DNA from: Babylonia areolata
Taxonomy: Eukaryota; Mollusca; Gastropoda; Neogastropoda; Buccinidae
Assembly: GCF_041734735.1 (NCBI RefSeq)
Contig: NC_134876.1
Location: forward strand, 85,883,732 to 85,947,731
Direction of reading: 5' to 3'
Length of the DNA stretch: 64,000 bases
The notes under the pieces were generated by a model. It had not been told where the DNA came from. It was given only the letters and a program-made list of their open reading frames with translations, and ran no database searches. Position numbers and translations under genes: made by a program. Positions 1 through 12,300 of this stretch are shown here, in pieces. Each line of letters starts with the position of its first letter. Position 1 is the first letter of the stretch.

Positions 1-79
1 CGCACAGAGCCATATCATATCTTAGAAAGGGCGCTATACAAATGTACATTATATCAGGACTGCTCAACAAGATATTTCT

Positions 80-119
<40 letters not shown>

Positions 120-797
120 AGAAGAAAAAGAAGAGAGAATAAAAAGATCAACCGTCTTAAACACAAAAACATAACACGTGGATTTTTCAATTGATTAAAT
201 ATCATGCTGTTGTACTGATATGTTTCCAGCACCGAAACAGCTGGGTCAGCTGAACAATCATGTAAACAACTTTGGGTTTAGCCTGCCACAACAGTCTGAC
301 ATTGCTGGTTATGGTCTAGTCGACTGCATATGACCATATCATGACTGCCCAACTCAAGCACAAATATTCAGCAACGTTGAACATCTATAAATGATAATTT
401 TGAAAAAAAAACCAAAAAAAACAATAAAAACAACAACATAAAAACCATAAAAAAACCAACAACTGCAAAACAATACAGTTCATGACATTATCTTAAACTT
501 TAAATTCCTCAGGGCAAATAGAACTAGGCTGTGCTATTCATCATTTCCAGAGTACAAAAATAGTTTTTAAAAAACACAAAAACAAACAAACAAACAACAA
601 CAAAAAAATGGGAGGGGGTATTGGGGGTGGGGGTGGGGGGGATAAAAGTGCTCCAAATCAACACTGAAAAATACAGAGAGCGGACATATAGACAAGTAAC
701 ACTGCAGAGTGGACCTTTTAGTGCCCACCCCAGTGTTTAAAACATCACTTTGTCATTGCCAGAACAAAACAGCACATATAGTACATCTCAGACTACA

Positions 798-802
798 GAA
801 CA

Positions 803-877
<75 letters not shown>

Positions 878-1047
878 GTGCATGACTTGCTGAGAAAAAA
901 GGGAAAGGGACTGGGAAGGTGGGACAGCAGATATTGGTGAAAGAAGAAAAAAAGGCATAAACAAATACAGCAATGGATCAAAGGAAATTTCTAGCACAGA
1001 ATTTCCAGAACATGGTGATGAAATTTATAAGACCCCTGGTATCCCAC

Positions 1048-1104
<57 letters not shown>
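798..1104. repeat. (CA)n(GA)n and (GA)n microsatellites
   Basis: A compound (CA)10(GA)~27 lies at 798-873 and a (GA)~27 tract at 1050-1104. Translations through them are serine-leucine runs and not genes. Confidence 0.95.
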
Positions 1105-1108
<4 letters not shown>

Positions 1109-1288
1109 AGAAAAAGAACTTGAGAAACAATAATACATAGTACTGCTTTAGATTGAAAACAAAGCAGAAGACTCCGTAAAATCGTGTGTTCCGTTGCAAA
1201 AATGTTTGGTCGCCTTCGTATCAGATATGTTCTTTCCACTCTTTTCTTTCCGTAACGTTTCAAACATTAGACAGATACTCAGAGACTC

Positions 1289-1482
1289 TGCGTACGTGTC
1301 GTCGACAATACGTCTGCCATCTTACCCAGGTTTTATTCAGCTCCTTTTCCTCAGCGCTATTTCAAGGTTATACAAGCCTTAACCTTACAGCATTACGGAA
1401 AAGGCCAACAACATCAATTACAATTACGTATCGTCGACTGTACGTCCGCCAACTTATCTAACAGGCTTTACTCAATTCATTT
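1289..1482 (+). repeat. Imperfect direct repeat, ~55 bp at ~133-bp spacing
   Basis: TACGTGTCGTCGACAATACG followed by TCTGCCATCTTACCCAGG (from 1291) recurs as TACGTATCGTCGACTGTACG followed by TCCGCCAACTTATCTAACAGG (from 1424). The element family is not recognised. Confidence 0.7.
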
Positions 1483-1524
1483 CTCCAGCAGACCACGCAC
1501 AACCAAGGTAATGCAAACCTCACC

Positions 1525-1756
1525 TTAACTCTTTCCATACGAACGGCGAAAGAGACGACGTTAACAGCGTTTCACCCCAATTACCATCATCAAAATATTG
1601 CAAGCGGAAGGCTCTTATACTGAAGACGTGAATGTTGACAAAGAATACCACAATTCTGACGACGGAAGCTAAAGGTTGGGTCATTCAGACACCCACTGGA
1701 CATCCAAGGGGTCTGTGTACAGGAGAAGAGAGGACTGGTCGTACTGAGTGAGTTAA
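1525..1756. mobile_element. 232-bp TTAA-flanked MITE, copy 1
   Basis: The element is bounded by TTAA at both ends (1525-1528 and 1753-1756). Its imperfect inverted termini are CTCTTTCCATACG against CTCACTCAGTACG. It has no coding capacity. It is about 95% identical along its length to the copy at 24453-24684 and has exactly the same length. TTAA target sites are the hallmark of piggyBac-superfamily mobilisation. Confidence 0.85.
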
Positions 1757-2424
1757 CAGCATTTCTGTAAAGCCTACCAACATCAATTATACCTACAACA
1801 AAGACCAGAAGTTCTAAAAGCGATTCGACAATTATATACCGACTCTTCTTTCTATTCAAACAATAACAATAAATTGTTTCATTATTATCATCACATAATC
1901 ATCATCAGTATAGAGGAGATTGGTAGAAATGGTGATGATTTCTCGGGTCTTAAAAAGCAAACGTATGGTTCTGCACCCACCCATTTTATCTGTCCCAAGA
2001 AGAGAAAACTGTTAGACGAAACATTTTTTTTTTTTTTTTACTCAATATAGATAAAATGTCAAAATGACAATTACCTCTCAAAAATTTGTATCTCGGCCAA
2101 ACATCTAAAACATCATTATGCCAGAAGTGTGTAATAGGAAAGTGTGAAATAAATCAACAAAGGTGTCATAAGAAAATATTAATGTAACAACTTCACAAAA
2201 GTTCGAGCAGCGCGAACGTCACAAACATGCGTCCATTAGTAAGTCTTACTCTTAGTACTAAATAGGTACCTTTGCATTGTAGTGTATTGTAGTGTACATT
2301 AAAACAAGAAATGAAAATGAACAGTACTGTGGAAAACATGGTCCGATGTGGAAGAAAAGATGTTGAGAAGGTATGACAATCTCCAAAACTTCCGAAAATT
2401 CACTTTGGAGACATTTTCGCACTT

Positions 2425-2427
<3 letters not shown>

Positions 2428-2486
<59 letters not shown>

Positions 2487-2681
2487 TGTACTGATGAAGC
2501 ATGCTCGTCGAGCTGGGGAGTTGGAAATTTTCAAAATGAAATTGAAAAAAGTCAACATCCTGTAAGAGTCAACATTCTGGACGGGAGATTCAGTCTGATA
2601 CCAGGAACGTCTGCTACAAAGAAGAGCCTTTTCCTTCTCAGCATTTCCTGGCCCACAAACCTACACGATTTTGACTTGAAG

Positions 2682-2735
<54 letters not shown>

Positions 2736-2848
2736 ACCAATGCCAGTTTGATTTGAGTGAGCGTCAGAAAGTATTCTGGGTCTGCCAAGAATTATGGTAA
2801 AAGTATCCGTAGGTCCCCTTCCATTTTTTTTTTAACTTATCAGAAACC

Positions 2849-2911
<63 letters not shown>
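2428..2911. repeat. Three dinucleotide tracts
   Basis: (CT)n(TG)n lies at 2428-2483, (TG)n at 2682-2733 and (CA)n at 2851-2911. No gene signal was seen between them. Confidence 0.95.
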
Positions 2912-2913
<2 letters not shown>

Positions 2914-3409
2914 CTCTAACCCCTAATGCCATTTCATCCCAACCCACTTTGCTCCAGTTTCTTCAACAAAATGGTAAAATAAAATGATTCAACCAAGGTG
3001 GCCCCAAAAGTCAAATAGTCAATCTCCTTGACAAAGGAACAAAACTCTCTCCAGAATGAACTGTATCCAAATGAATATAAAGATTCAATAACAATGAATT
3101 AATATCCCCATTGTTAGGTAACAGCTTGACAAACAAATTCAAAGAACCTACCACCGACTCATAAATCAAACGATCGAATCTGAACGACTCGTTACTTAAC
3201 GTATACATTCACTCACGCTGCAGTCTATCATTTGGTGAGATGAAGCAGCGAAAAATGGCATCACGTCATGGATTACCTGAACGCAAGTAATGATTCTTCT
3301 CAGCAGACCAACAATGATGTCTTCTGTGGGTTCTCATCTATTTTTCTCAACCATGGCAAAGTGGTCAAACGTTATGTATGGCGTGAGCAACTCACAGATT
3401 CGTAAGACG

Positions 3410-6400
3410 CTATTGTCTCTTCGGCTTCCTTGGAATCCTGACTTCCGGACGAATGTTCCTGGTGGCAGTCATCCTGTGCTTGGTGTACATAGTGATGGGG
3501 GGCAGCCTGTGGGCCCTGGATGTCCCATGACTCATGAGTCCATTTATTTCCGCCCAGCAGCCGCGCATCACAGTGGCCTGCTGATTTAGCAGGTGTACGA
3601 ATTTCTGCTCTTCTCGTTTCCACAGCATCCTCTGTCTACTGGCGTCTTCCAGAACGTTATCCTTTTTCCTGTCCAGCTCCAGACAATGTTCCAGTCTTGT
3701 CTTCTCCCTGATCATGTTCGCCTGGGCATGATAATACGTGGTGGTTGTTTCTTGCTTGTTACGCAGTGTATTTTGCATGCCCCGAATCTCTTTGTCCAGC
3801 GCTTTCTGCTCCAGCACCTGTTTGTCTTTGTCCATGACTAGCTGACACCGCAGCATTTCCCCTTTGAGGTTCATCGTGATTAGTTCAAGGTTTTGTACAC
3901 TGACGGGCTTCCCAAACTTCTTCAAAATCTCATCGTCACACTTTCTGTTCCATGTGTCAATACGTTCACTTAGGAGACGATTTGCCCGGCGTAGTGCTAA
4001 ATGCTTAGAAACGTGGCTTTTCTTGATAAGCACTTGTGCTTTGATCTCCTTCTTTTGTTCACCCACACGAGAATATAACCGCCGTAAATCTGCTATATTC
4101 ATCACAAGGCCTTTAGAAAATTCACAGTAGATCCGTGATTCCAACAGTGGAACGACAGTAATAATTTCATTTATCATGTTCATTTTATTCCCATAGAATG
4201 CCTGCACACGTTGTTCGATCTTCTCGTTTGTTCGTCTTAGACTTTCAGCCTCCTTAGCATTTTGCTCAAGTTCTTTATTCAAAACAGCCTGCTCCTCTTT
4301 AAGTTCGCTTTGTCTGTCATCGAGTTCCTGACGCTGCTTTTGTAGTTCTTCAACTACATTATACAGATGTGGCTCTAATTCTTCAGGACAATAGTCTAAG
4401 TCCATTGACATGGATGCGCTTGAATCTGAGTCTGATGAAAGACTGAAACTTTCAGAAACACTCATGTCTTCATCTTCATCCTCGTCAGTTGATTTCTTTT
4501 TGGACACTCGCCGCTTGTACAGATGAGTGAGGAAACGCATCATTTTTGTGCCTGATTTGTCCGCACATACATTCTGGAACTGAAACCATAGATCAGATAA
4601 CGCTTTTGAATTTTGTTCAGATTCTTCGTTTTTCTTTGTCATCTGCTTCCGGATCTGTATGGAAGCAGTCTGATTCTTTTTTATGTCTTGTTTCATCTTT
4701 TTAGTCTCCTGTATCAACTCTTGCTCTTCAGCAGTGGTTTCTATGTCCTGCAAAAATTCCTCCAGCTTGGAGATGTAGGATGAATCAGCCAGTTTAAGGA
4801 GCACATCGAGTTCAAATCGCTCAATGTACAGGTCTCTCAGTTTTTCATCAAATTCAGCCATCAGACCTCTCATGAACTTTTTAATCAAACTCTCCTCAAA
4901 GTCAATTCGTAAGCAATAAAACGTGTACATTTCATCTTGCAGCGTTGAGGTTTGTTCATCGTCACAGAAATATGTTTCTTCGGAACTACTTGTGTCGACT
5001 GGGGTTTCGCTGCCATTCTTCAAAATATTTTGCTTCAAGACGAATTTGAGGATCTCCGACATATCTGAACGTTCACCTTTATAGTACAGGTGACTATACA
5101 GTGGTTTCTCTTCTTTCCCACCAGGCTGTAAATAAGGTGGAGAATCTGATGCTGCATTCAAACAAACCTGAAAGTCATGTTTGAACGTGTAAAGGGTTTG
5201 CTCATCAGACACAAGTTTTGTTTCGGGAACTTCTTCTTGTGACAGCTGTGGAGGATCAGGAAGACTTTTCGTGCCACCAGATATCTGGCAAAGATAAGTG
5301 TTCAGCGCACTGAAAACATTCACTACAACTGATTTTTCCTCTCGCAACTTCCTCAGCTTTTTATTGAATGCTGTCATATGAACATAACAAGTTCTATCCA
5401 GATGCGCAAGAACTTCGCAAGCTAATTCATTTGAATAGTTAGGGGACCTTTCCACAGCATACAAAGGATCCGTTTTAAGTTTAATGTATCCAACTGTTTG
5501 CTTAGCATCCTCTATTGCCTGCAGGTCTTCAGGATTGTCTTTGTCAACAAGAACTTTTTCCTCAAGCAGCTTTTGCCATTCCATATTTCGTGTCAATCGT
5601 TTTCTCTTTGCTTTTGAAGCTTTGTCGAGTGCCATTTTGAGTGATCTGGCAACTGTTCCTGTTAGACCAATAGACCGACGTTGTGTCATAGAATATGCAA
5701 GCTGCCATGTAGAATCCGATTCATGGGCAAATGCGTCTTGACTGTCTTCAAAATATTCACCTGATTCTTTTGGTGAATGAATTTCTCTTTCCTCCGGGGT
5801 TGTGGCAGCAAGAAATTCTTCAAAACACTGAGGATCACGAGGCACTCGATAGCTCTTAACCTGAATCAACTGACTGAAAGCCTTTACGGTAAACTGATCC
5901 TCCAAATCCTCATATTTGAGAAATCCACACTTCGCTTTTTCTAATAACAGTCTTGTTTTTTCCATCTGCCATGCATGAATTTTGTGGACCTCATTGATCT
6001 TCTCTTTCTGCCTCTCGTTGTGTTCCTTGTATAGATCAGGGTTGACAAGCAATTCTTGGCATGCCAGGCGCTGGCGGTAAGGAAGTTGGTCATTTTGAAG
6101 CAAGAGAGATGTTAGTTGTTTCTGCAGCTCTTTCAGGGCCCATCTTCTCTGTTTCTTAGATGCTTCAGCTTCCCGCCGTACATTTTCTTGTTTCTTATGC
6201 TCGATGTCCTCCGCGAAGCACAGGGCATCACTTGGAATGTCCTCGCTGCAGATCTCATGATGCCGGATTGTGAGAGGAACGGTGGAAATAGTCTTTCCAC
6301 TCATTTGTAGCAAGCCTGTGTAACTAAATATAAAGATATTGCCATCCATACCAGTTGTCACCAGATAACAGCGGTCAAACGCAAATTCCATTCCTGTCAG

Positions 6401-8137
6401 GCTGCCATTCTTTTCATCATGCACATTTAGATCCCAGTAATTACTAATATCATCCAATTCCACTGTTTGTGGCAACTGGACAATGCGCACATGCCCATTC
6501 TGAAAGCCCATCAGTACTAGTGTTTGCCAAGAAGTCTGATTTATCTTCATCACAGTGATTGGAATGTCAGAGCAGTCTGGTACTGCTACGGCCTTTTCTG
6601 GTCTGGTAACAAATTTTGATATGTCTTCTCCGTCATAATAACTATCCGGAAAACGACACAGGTAAACGTAACCTGCATCATAACCACCCAAAGTCAACCA
6701 GAAGTAATTATCTTTTTCAGAATACAAGGCCTGGAGAATGGGACTTGGAGAGTCGGGGTAGAAGGGCTGCCAGTTCTCCTCTTCCTCAAGGACAGGTCCT
6801 TCCTCTTCTTCCGTTCCGCTTGAGCTCTCATCACTTTGCTTTTCCATTTCAGCTTTTTTCTTCCTTGTCCTGATAATCTCTTCTTTCAATGTGCCCAGTT
6901 GTTCAGCACGCTGAATTTCTGATTTGATGCTTTGAAACTTGTACAGCTGTAGTTTTGGGTTCAGGAATTCATATTTGTCACTTTGTTCTGCATTGCACAT
7001 TGTATTTCTTAGCTGTAATTGAACCACGATGCCCTCTTCACAAACTGCGAGTAAACCTTGCAACTTAAAATGAAAAGGGGTCCACACCAGTTGCACTACA
7101 CTAGCAGGCATTGACAGCCATCCAATGGGTTCAAACTTTGTGTCATCCATTCGAAAAATAAATATTGTGTTGTCTTTACTTCCTGTTGTAAGCATGTCCC
7201 CCTTGGGCGAGAATACGACAGAAACAACTCGGCCCCTATGTGCCTTGAACGCCTGACTCAATTTTCCTTCCAGATTGATCTGTTTTTCTGTCGACTTTGG
7301 TTTCTCTTCACGATAGAAGACCAGTTTTCTGACAACTCCATCATCAAAACCTGCGACAATAGAAGCTCCACCCATGTCTACTGATGGTGGCATCCACGCT
7401 ACAGAAGAAGCAGGTGCTTTAAATGTCATAGACAGTACTTCTGACTGCTGAAGACAGTCAAAGATGCGAACAATGCCATCATGACTTGCTGTTGCCACCA
7501 GATGGGTAAGGTGGGAGGCCGCACAGGCCAGGATTGGCCCCCCAGGGTAATGAAGCTGCAGTTTAGGTGGTGGTGCAGTCAGTGCGATTGACATGTCCAC
7601 TGTCCATATTCTGCCTTCCTTATCTTGTGCATACCAGTCAAAACAATCAGGATTCTTGGTGTCTACTTCTACCATGTGCATCAAAGAAGACTGCTCCCCT
7701 ACACGAATTTCCAGCATTGGGTGTAAACGGAAAACTTCTCCATGAAAATCAGGTTCAACGAAGATGATATCATCCATATGCCATGTTCTGACGTAGCCGT
7801 CCTCTCCAAGTGTCAAGATCTCACCTTCATACAAGAACATTTCAGTGATTTTACCATGATGGCAGTCGGGTTCTCCCACCCGGGTGAACTCCGCTTTCAA
7901 AAGTCCTTCTTCCCATAACAGCATGGTCCCCTCCTCACTACTACTCAGTACTTTGCCATTGGAGAACTGCACAAAGGCTTCTATGTTGGTCATGTCATGG
8001 ACTCCGAACCGTCCTGTCTCTCCCTTCAGCTTGAGTCCTGTGAAAGTGATAGCCATGGTCCAGAAACGAATGTGGCCCACACCAGAGGTAACAAGGCAAC
8101 CAACCAATTCTTCACTGAAGGCCACCTTGTGCACGTC
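3410..8137 (-). CDS. CFAP44: CFAP44 terminal giant coding exon
   Basis: This is one uninterrupted 4,728-nt exon with 1,575 codons plus stop. The acceptor ttgtttcag|GAC at 8138/8137 joins exactly to exon 2 (SFSQ|DVHKVAF). The open frame runs 21 codons further upstream, but that part is intron. It encodes most of the propellers, the linker with WQPFYPDSPSPILQALYS, a long coiled-coil tail (for example ELKEEQAVLNKELEQNAKEA), and ends RIPRKPKRQ. Vertebrate CFAP44 is split into more than 30 exons, so the absence of introns here is striking. No clear AATAAA was found on the minus strand just below the stop. Confidence 0.95.
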   Translation of the reverse strand, partial: DVHKVAFSEELVGCLVTSGVGHIRFWTMAITFTGLKLKGETGRFGVHDMTNIEAFVQFSNGKVLSSSEEGTMLLWEEGLLKAEFTRVGEPDCHHGKITEMFLYEGEILTLGEDGYVRTWHMDDIIFVEPDFHGEVFRLHPMLEIRVGEQSSLMHMVEVDTKNPDCFDWYAQDKEGRIWTVDMSIALTAPPPKLQLHYPGGPILACAASHLTHLVATASHDGIVRIFDCLQQSEVLSMTFKAPASSVAWMPPSVDMGGASIVAGFDDGVVRKLVFYREEKPKSTEKQINLEGKLSQAFKAHRGRVVSVVFSPKGDMLTTGSKDNTIFIFRMDDTKFEPIGWLSMPASVVQLVWTPFHFKLQGLLAVCEEGIVVQLQLRNTMCNAEQSDKYEFLNPKLQLYKFQSIKSEIQRAEQLGTLKEEIIRTRKKKAEMEKQSDESSSGTEEEEGPVLEEEENWQPFYPDSPSPILQALYSEKDNYFWLTLGGYDAGYVYLCRFPDSYYDGEDISKFVTRPEKAVAVPDCSDIPITVMKINQTSWQTLVLMGFQNGHVRIVQLPQTVELDDISNYWDLNVHDEKNGSLTGMEFAFDRCYLVTTGMDGNIFIFSYTGLLQMSGKTISTVPLTIRHHEICSEDIPSDALCFAEDIEHKKQENVRREAEASKKQRRWALKELQKQLTSLLLQNDQLPYRQRLACQELLVNPDLYKEHNERQKEKINEVHKIHAWQMEKTRLLLEKAKCGFLKYEDLEDQFTVKAFSQLIQVKSYRVPRDPQCFEEFLAATTPEEREIHSPKESGEYFEDSQDAFAHESDSTWQLAYSMTQRRSIGLTGTVARSLKMALDKASKAKRKRLTRNMEWQKLLEEKVLVDKDNPEDLQAIEDAKQTVGYIKLKTDPLYAVERSPNYSNELACEVLAHLDRTCYVHMTAFNKKLRKLREEKSVVVNVFSALNTYLCQISGGTKSLPDPPQLSQEEVPETKLVSDEQTLYTFKHDFQVCLNAASDSPPYLQPGGKEEKPLYSHLYYKGERSDMSEILKFVLKQNILKNGSETPVDTSSSEETYFCDDEQTSTLQDEMYTFYCLRIDFEESLIKKFMRGLMAEFDEKLRDLYIERFELDVLLKLADSSYISKLEEFLQDIETTAEEQELIQETKKMKQDIKKNQTASIQIRKQMTKKNEESEQNSKALSDLWFQFQNVCADKSGTKMMRFLTHLYKRRVSKKKSTDEDEDEDMSVSESFSLSSDSDSSASMSMDLDYCPEELEPHLYNVVEELQKQRQELDDRQSELKEEQAVLNKELEQNAKEAESLRRTNEKIEQRVQAFYGNKMNMINEIITVVPLLESRIYCEFSKGLVMNIADLRRLYSRVGEQKKEIKAQVLIKKSHVSKHLALRRANRLLSERIDTWNRKCDDEILKKFGKPVSVQNLELITMNLKGEMLRCQLVMDKDKQVLEQKALDKEIRGMQNTLRNKQETTTTYYHAQANMIREKTRLEHCLELDRKKDNVLEDASRQRMLWKREEQKFVHLLNQQATVMRGCWAEINGLMSHGTSRAHRLPPITMYTKHRMTATRNIRPEVRIPRKPKRQ

Positions 8138-8550
8138 CTGAAACAAGATGTGTTTTCTTTTAGCCTTCATCTTCATTTGTACTGGGTGTAAGTCAAACAT
8201 TTAAGAGTATATTTTTGGTCGCCTTTTCCAAAATACCTCCTAACGCTTATAGGTAGATGAAAATATCGACTCATATCACAAGAATTTAGAACGAGTGTGC
8301 AAAGCCTTCTTGATTAATATGTGATTCCTACCACGTCAAATTCGTTGAAATCACGAAGTTAATCTTTCGATCGTAGTTCAGACTGACAGACAACTCGAAT
8401 AATTGCAGTCGCGACTGACCTGCAGTAGTTTGTCAGCAAGTGTTTGAACTCGTTTGCTTGCCAGCAGAAATCATCAGATTAATCTGCGATTGTGTTAGAA
8501 ACTTAGCAGTTGAAAGGAAAGAACGAACCTTGCCAAGGCCTTAAATGAAT

Positions 8551-8605
<55 letters not shown>

Positions 8606-9337
8606 ACAAATGGCACAGAATAAATAATGCGAGATTTAGGTTAAGAACTCTGGGGTTTAATGCAAACAGGAGATGGTTTGAACCTGGGACTTCTATACAA
8701 TCAACATGCCCGCTCTGTGGATACCAAGTGGATGATGAAAAACATTTTCTTTTTCAGTGTGAAATTTATAATACTGTGCGAGAAAAATGCATATTCTTTA
8801 AAACAGAGATGGCTAAAAGCCATGATGTTGTTACTGTTTTGTCATGAGATAATGAAATCATAATTAGATCGGTCGCTAAATTCATTGCAGAAGCTCAAAC
8901 AATGAGACAAAGGTACATAAGTCAGAATAGTATTAACAGCATAGAAGACACTTAATTATAGTTAGTACAGAAGTTGCTATTTTATTTGGACAAAACAGAA
9001 AACATAACATTGCATACTTGAGTGTATTGTTGAGGCAGTATGTATTGGTTTGATGTATTTTTGAATGGATGGTCGAGTCAGTCCCCATTCATTTTGGTAT
9101 TTTATTATCATTACATTGTTGTTTTTCTTTAGTTCCGTTTCGTTGAGTTTTTGTCAGGATGTGACTTAAGTGTTTCCAAGTATTGCATATTTTCTTGGTT
9201 TAAACTGACTGAAGGGTTCAGAAAAAAAATACAGTGTTTTGTTGTTTTGAAGCTAAAATATATGGATTTATGTTGTTGCCCCCTTGTCAAAAGACCTTTC
9301 TTGGCAATGACAATAAATAATTCAAGTGTCCAGTGTC

Positions 9338-9378
<41 letters not shown>

Positions 9379-12300
9379 GACAGACCTGTGAAAAAGACTT
9401 GCTTCGAAGCAAGGGGACCTCCTTCTTCCAGTCCCAGATAGTGAGACTAAAGTCGGGTTCTCCTCCCTGAGAAGCCAGAAGATCCCCCGTCGTTGGCTCA
9501 AACATCATGGACACGTACTCCTTCTGGGTTCCATTCCTCAGCACCTTGTAGTAAACAGTTATCAGACTTCGGGAAATATACACTTTCTCGATCTGGGCTC
9601 CAGTCATCAATATCAAGATCTTATATCATTTTCAGATATACGCATGTATCATAAGCAGCTATGTGTAAGCAGACAGACAGTTAGATAAACATAAAATAAA
9701 ATGCAATGAACAAGAGGCAAAGCCTAAATAGATAGATACATAGACAGACAGAAATAAAATAAAATGCAGTGAACAAGAGGCAAAGCCTTCATGGCTCACG
9801 TGTAATTCATCCTGAATAACAAAACAAACAAACAAACAAACAAACAAACAAAACAAAACAAAACAAAACAAAAACAACAACATAAAAAAACACTTAAAAC
9901 CCGGAGTGGCGGGGTGGGGATAGTAACAAGTGCTTACATTTCTTATCCAAATCATATTTTTGCTCACCATCAGAAACGAGTAGCTGGAAACGGAATAATT
10001 CCATCTTAAGCAGCCCACTGTGGTCAGCGCTGTGTTGTTTTGCGATTATGATACGGATCTACTTTTGGTTTCGATAAATGGTAACAGAAACTCATGTATG
10101 TATCATAATCACCCAGGACCAATGGATCGGACGCGTGTCTTCTCCGTGACCCGTCATGTGTGCACATTTGTATCAGCATCTGGGTCTGAGGCCAACTTGA
10201 CCATCGTCGCAACGGACTTGGAAGAACGCATGGCAAAACAACAACAAACAAACAAAAAACAAACAAACAAAAACCACCAGCAACCGAAAGAAACTGACTG
10301 TGATATCCAAGCCTGTTTGAACGTCTCCTTGCATTTTATCTTTGGAATGAACGCCCCCCCCACCTCTCCTCTTTCCCACCAAACACACACACGCACACAC
10401 ACACACACACACAGACAATCATATCTCGTTCTCATTGTCAGAAGCCGTGAACAGGCACGCTCATTTACAAAAACCTAGTAATTTTTCTTCCTGGTGATCG
10501 CACTTATCTATGAATTTAGAAACCGGAGAACCTAAGAGCTGAATATCGTGGTAACATCAGACAAGCATTCGTAGTAGGAGTTAACCTTAACGGTGAATCA
10601 ATACCATTAAATCGAGTGTTTGTTAAGCAAACCTCTTGATTTAAAACGTCGTTTATGGGCATTATAAAGTATGTGATGAGGTGCAAAATCGTTTCCGGAA
10701 TAAAATCTATTCGGTTCCTTTCGCTTTATTTGTTTTAAACAAATTTTATTCCACAGAAACTTCATCAAAGCAGCTGTATTACATATGAGTCAGAGCACAA
10801 CAAGCAAAGCTTATAACCGTGCTCCAGACTGGTTATTATCAATGAATTGGCTGCAGTTTAGAAATAAAAGAACACGAACTGGAATGAAATGAAAAAGATA
10901 ATAAGTAATAAGTGAAACAAGTAGAAATAGGGGGGGTGGAAGTCGAAATGACTCATTCACTTAGCATTGCAAATTCTAAATTGCTGAACTGGGAACTTTA
11001 CAAGTATGCCACGCCACCTGGTTATATCGATCACGTTAATAGCAGTCATGTGCAATTATACATGTATATATACTGTGCGCACACACACACACACGCGCGC
11101 GCGCGCGCGCTCACACACACGCACACTCATACACACACACACGTGCAAATGCACACACACATCAGTAGATTTCAAAACGTTCAGAAATATTACTAAAATT
11201 TCCTACAACAAAAAATATTTCTCTATTTCCCTCTATAGTCTCATCTCGTCTTCCAAATAAGAGGGCTGAAGCATCGGTTTTAACGTCATCTGGCAGGTCG
11301 ATCGTCTGGGCTCTAGCCTGTTTGTGAAGAGGGCATCGCAACATATAGTGAGGTGCATCTTCAGTTGCAGAACCACAGACACATGATGCCTCATTTAAAA
11401 CAAATAAGTTATCGCTAACTTTCGTTGCGATCCCGCAGTGCACCAGCTGATTATGAATATGTATCATGAAAGACACTGCAATACTTCTTTTGACAATGAA
11501 TGGACACTTGCGTGAAAGTTGATAAAGATATTCACACCGAGTGCAAAACACACATGCCTTTCAGTCATATTTAAAATATGATGTTATGAGTGAGATCCCT
11601 TTTAAAAAATATACGAGGGTCATTCAATAAATAAGGTGAATTTTTCGGTATAAGGACTTCTAATACAGACAGAAGCTTACTTTTCTTTCTTTTTTTTTCA
11701 ACGTAGTCTCCCAGCACTGTCACACACTTTTCCCATCTGTGCACAAGCTTCCGTATTCCCTCAGCGTAAAAATCTTTGGACTGATGTCTCAGCCAGTCGC
11801 TCACAACACTTTTGACTTCATCGTCACTTTCAAACTTCGTGCCTCTCGTGAACGCTTTCAAGGGACCAAACAGGTGAAAGTCTGAAGGGGCAAGGTCTGG
11901 GCTGTAAGGGGGATGAGGGAGCAGTTCCCAGCCCAGCTCGTTGATGGTCTGCACCGTTCGAGCTGCTGTGTGAGGCCTTACGTTGTCATGATGCAAGATG
12001 ACTCCTTCTGACTGATGACCCCTGCGTTTGTTCTTTATGTCTTTCTTGACCTGCCTCAGCAGTTCACAGTAGTTGGCACTGTTCACAGTGCTTCCTTTCT
12101 CAAGGAATGAAATGGTGATTGGGCCTTGCATATCCCAAAAAACGGTGAGCATCACCTTCCTCGTGGACCGCTGGGACTTGAACTTCTTCTTCACTGGAGA
12201 GCCTACGTGCTTCCACTCCATGGACTGCTGTTTGGACTCAGGCTCATAGTGCCAAACCCATGTCTCGTCACATGTGACCACCTTCTTCAGAAACTCATCG

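Noticed and set aside
788-1263. Ser/Leu-rich frames through the (GA)n tracts
   Set aside because: They are translations of microsatellites.
10020-10478. 152-codon plus-strand frame and its antisense partners
   Set aside because: It ends in low-complexity and CA repeats, has no recognisable domain, and lies in CFAP44 intron 1.
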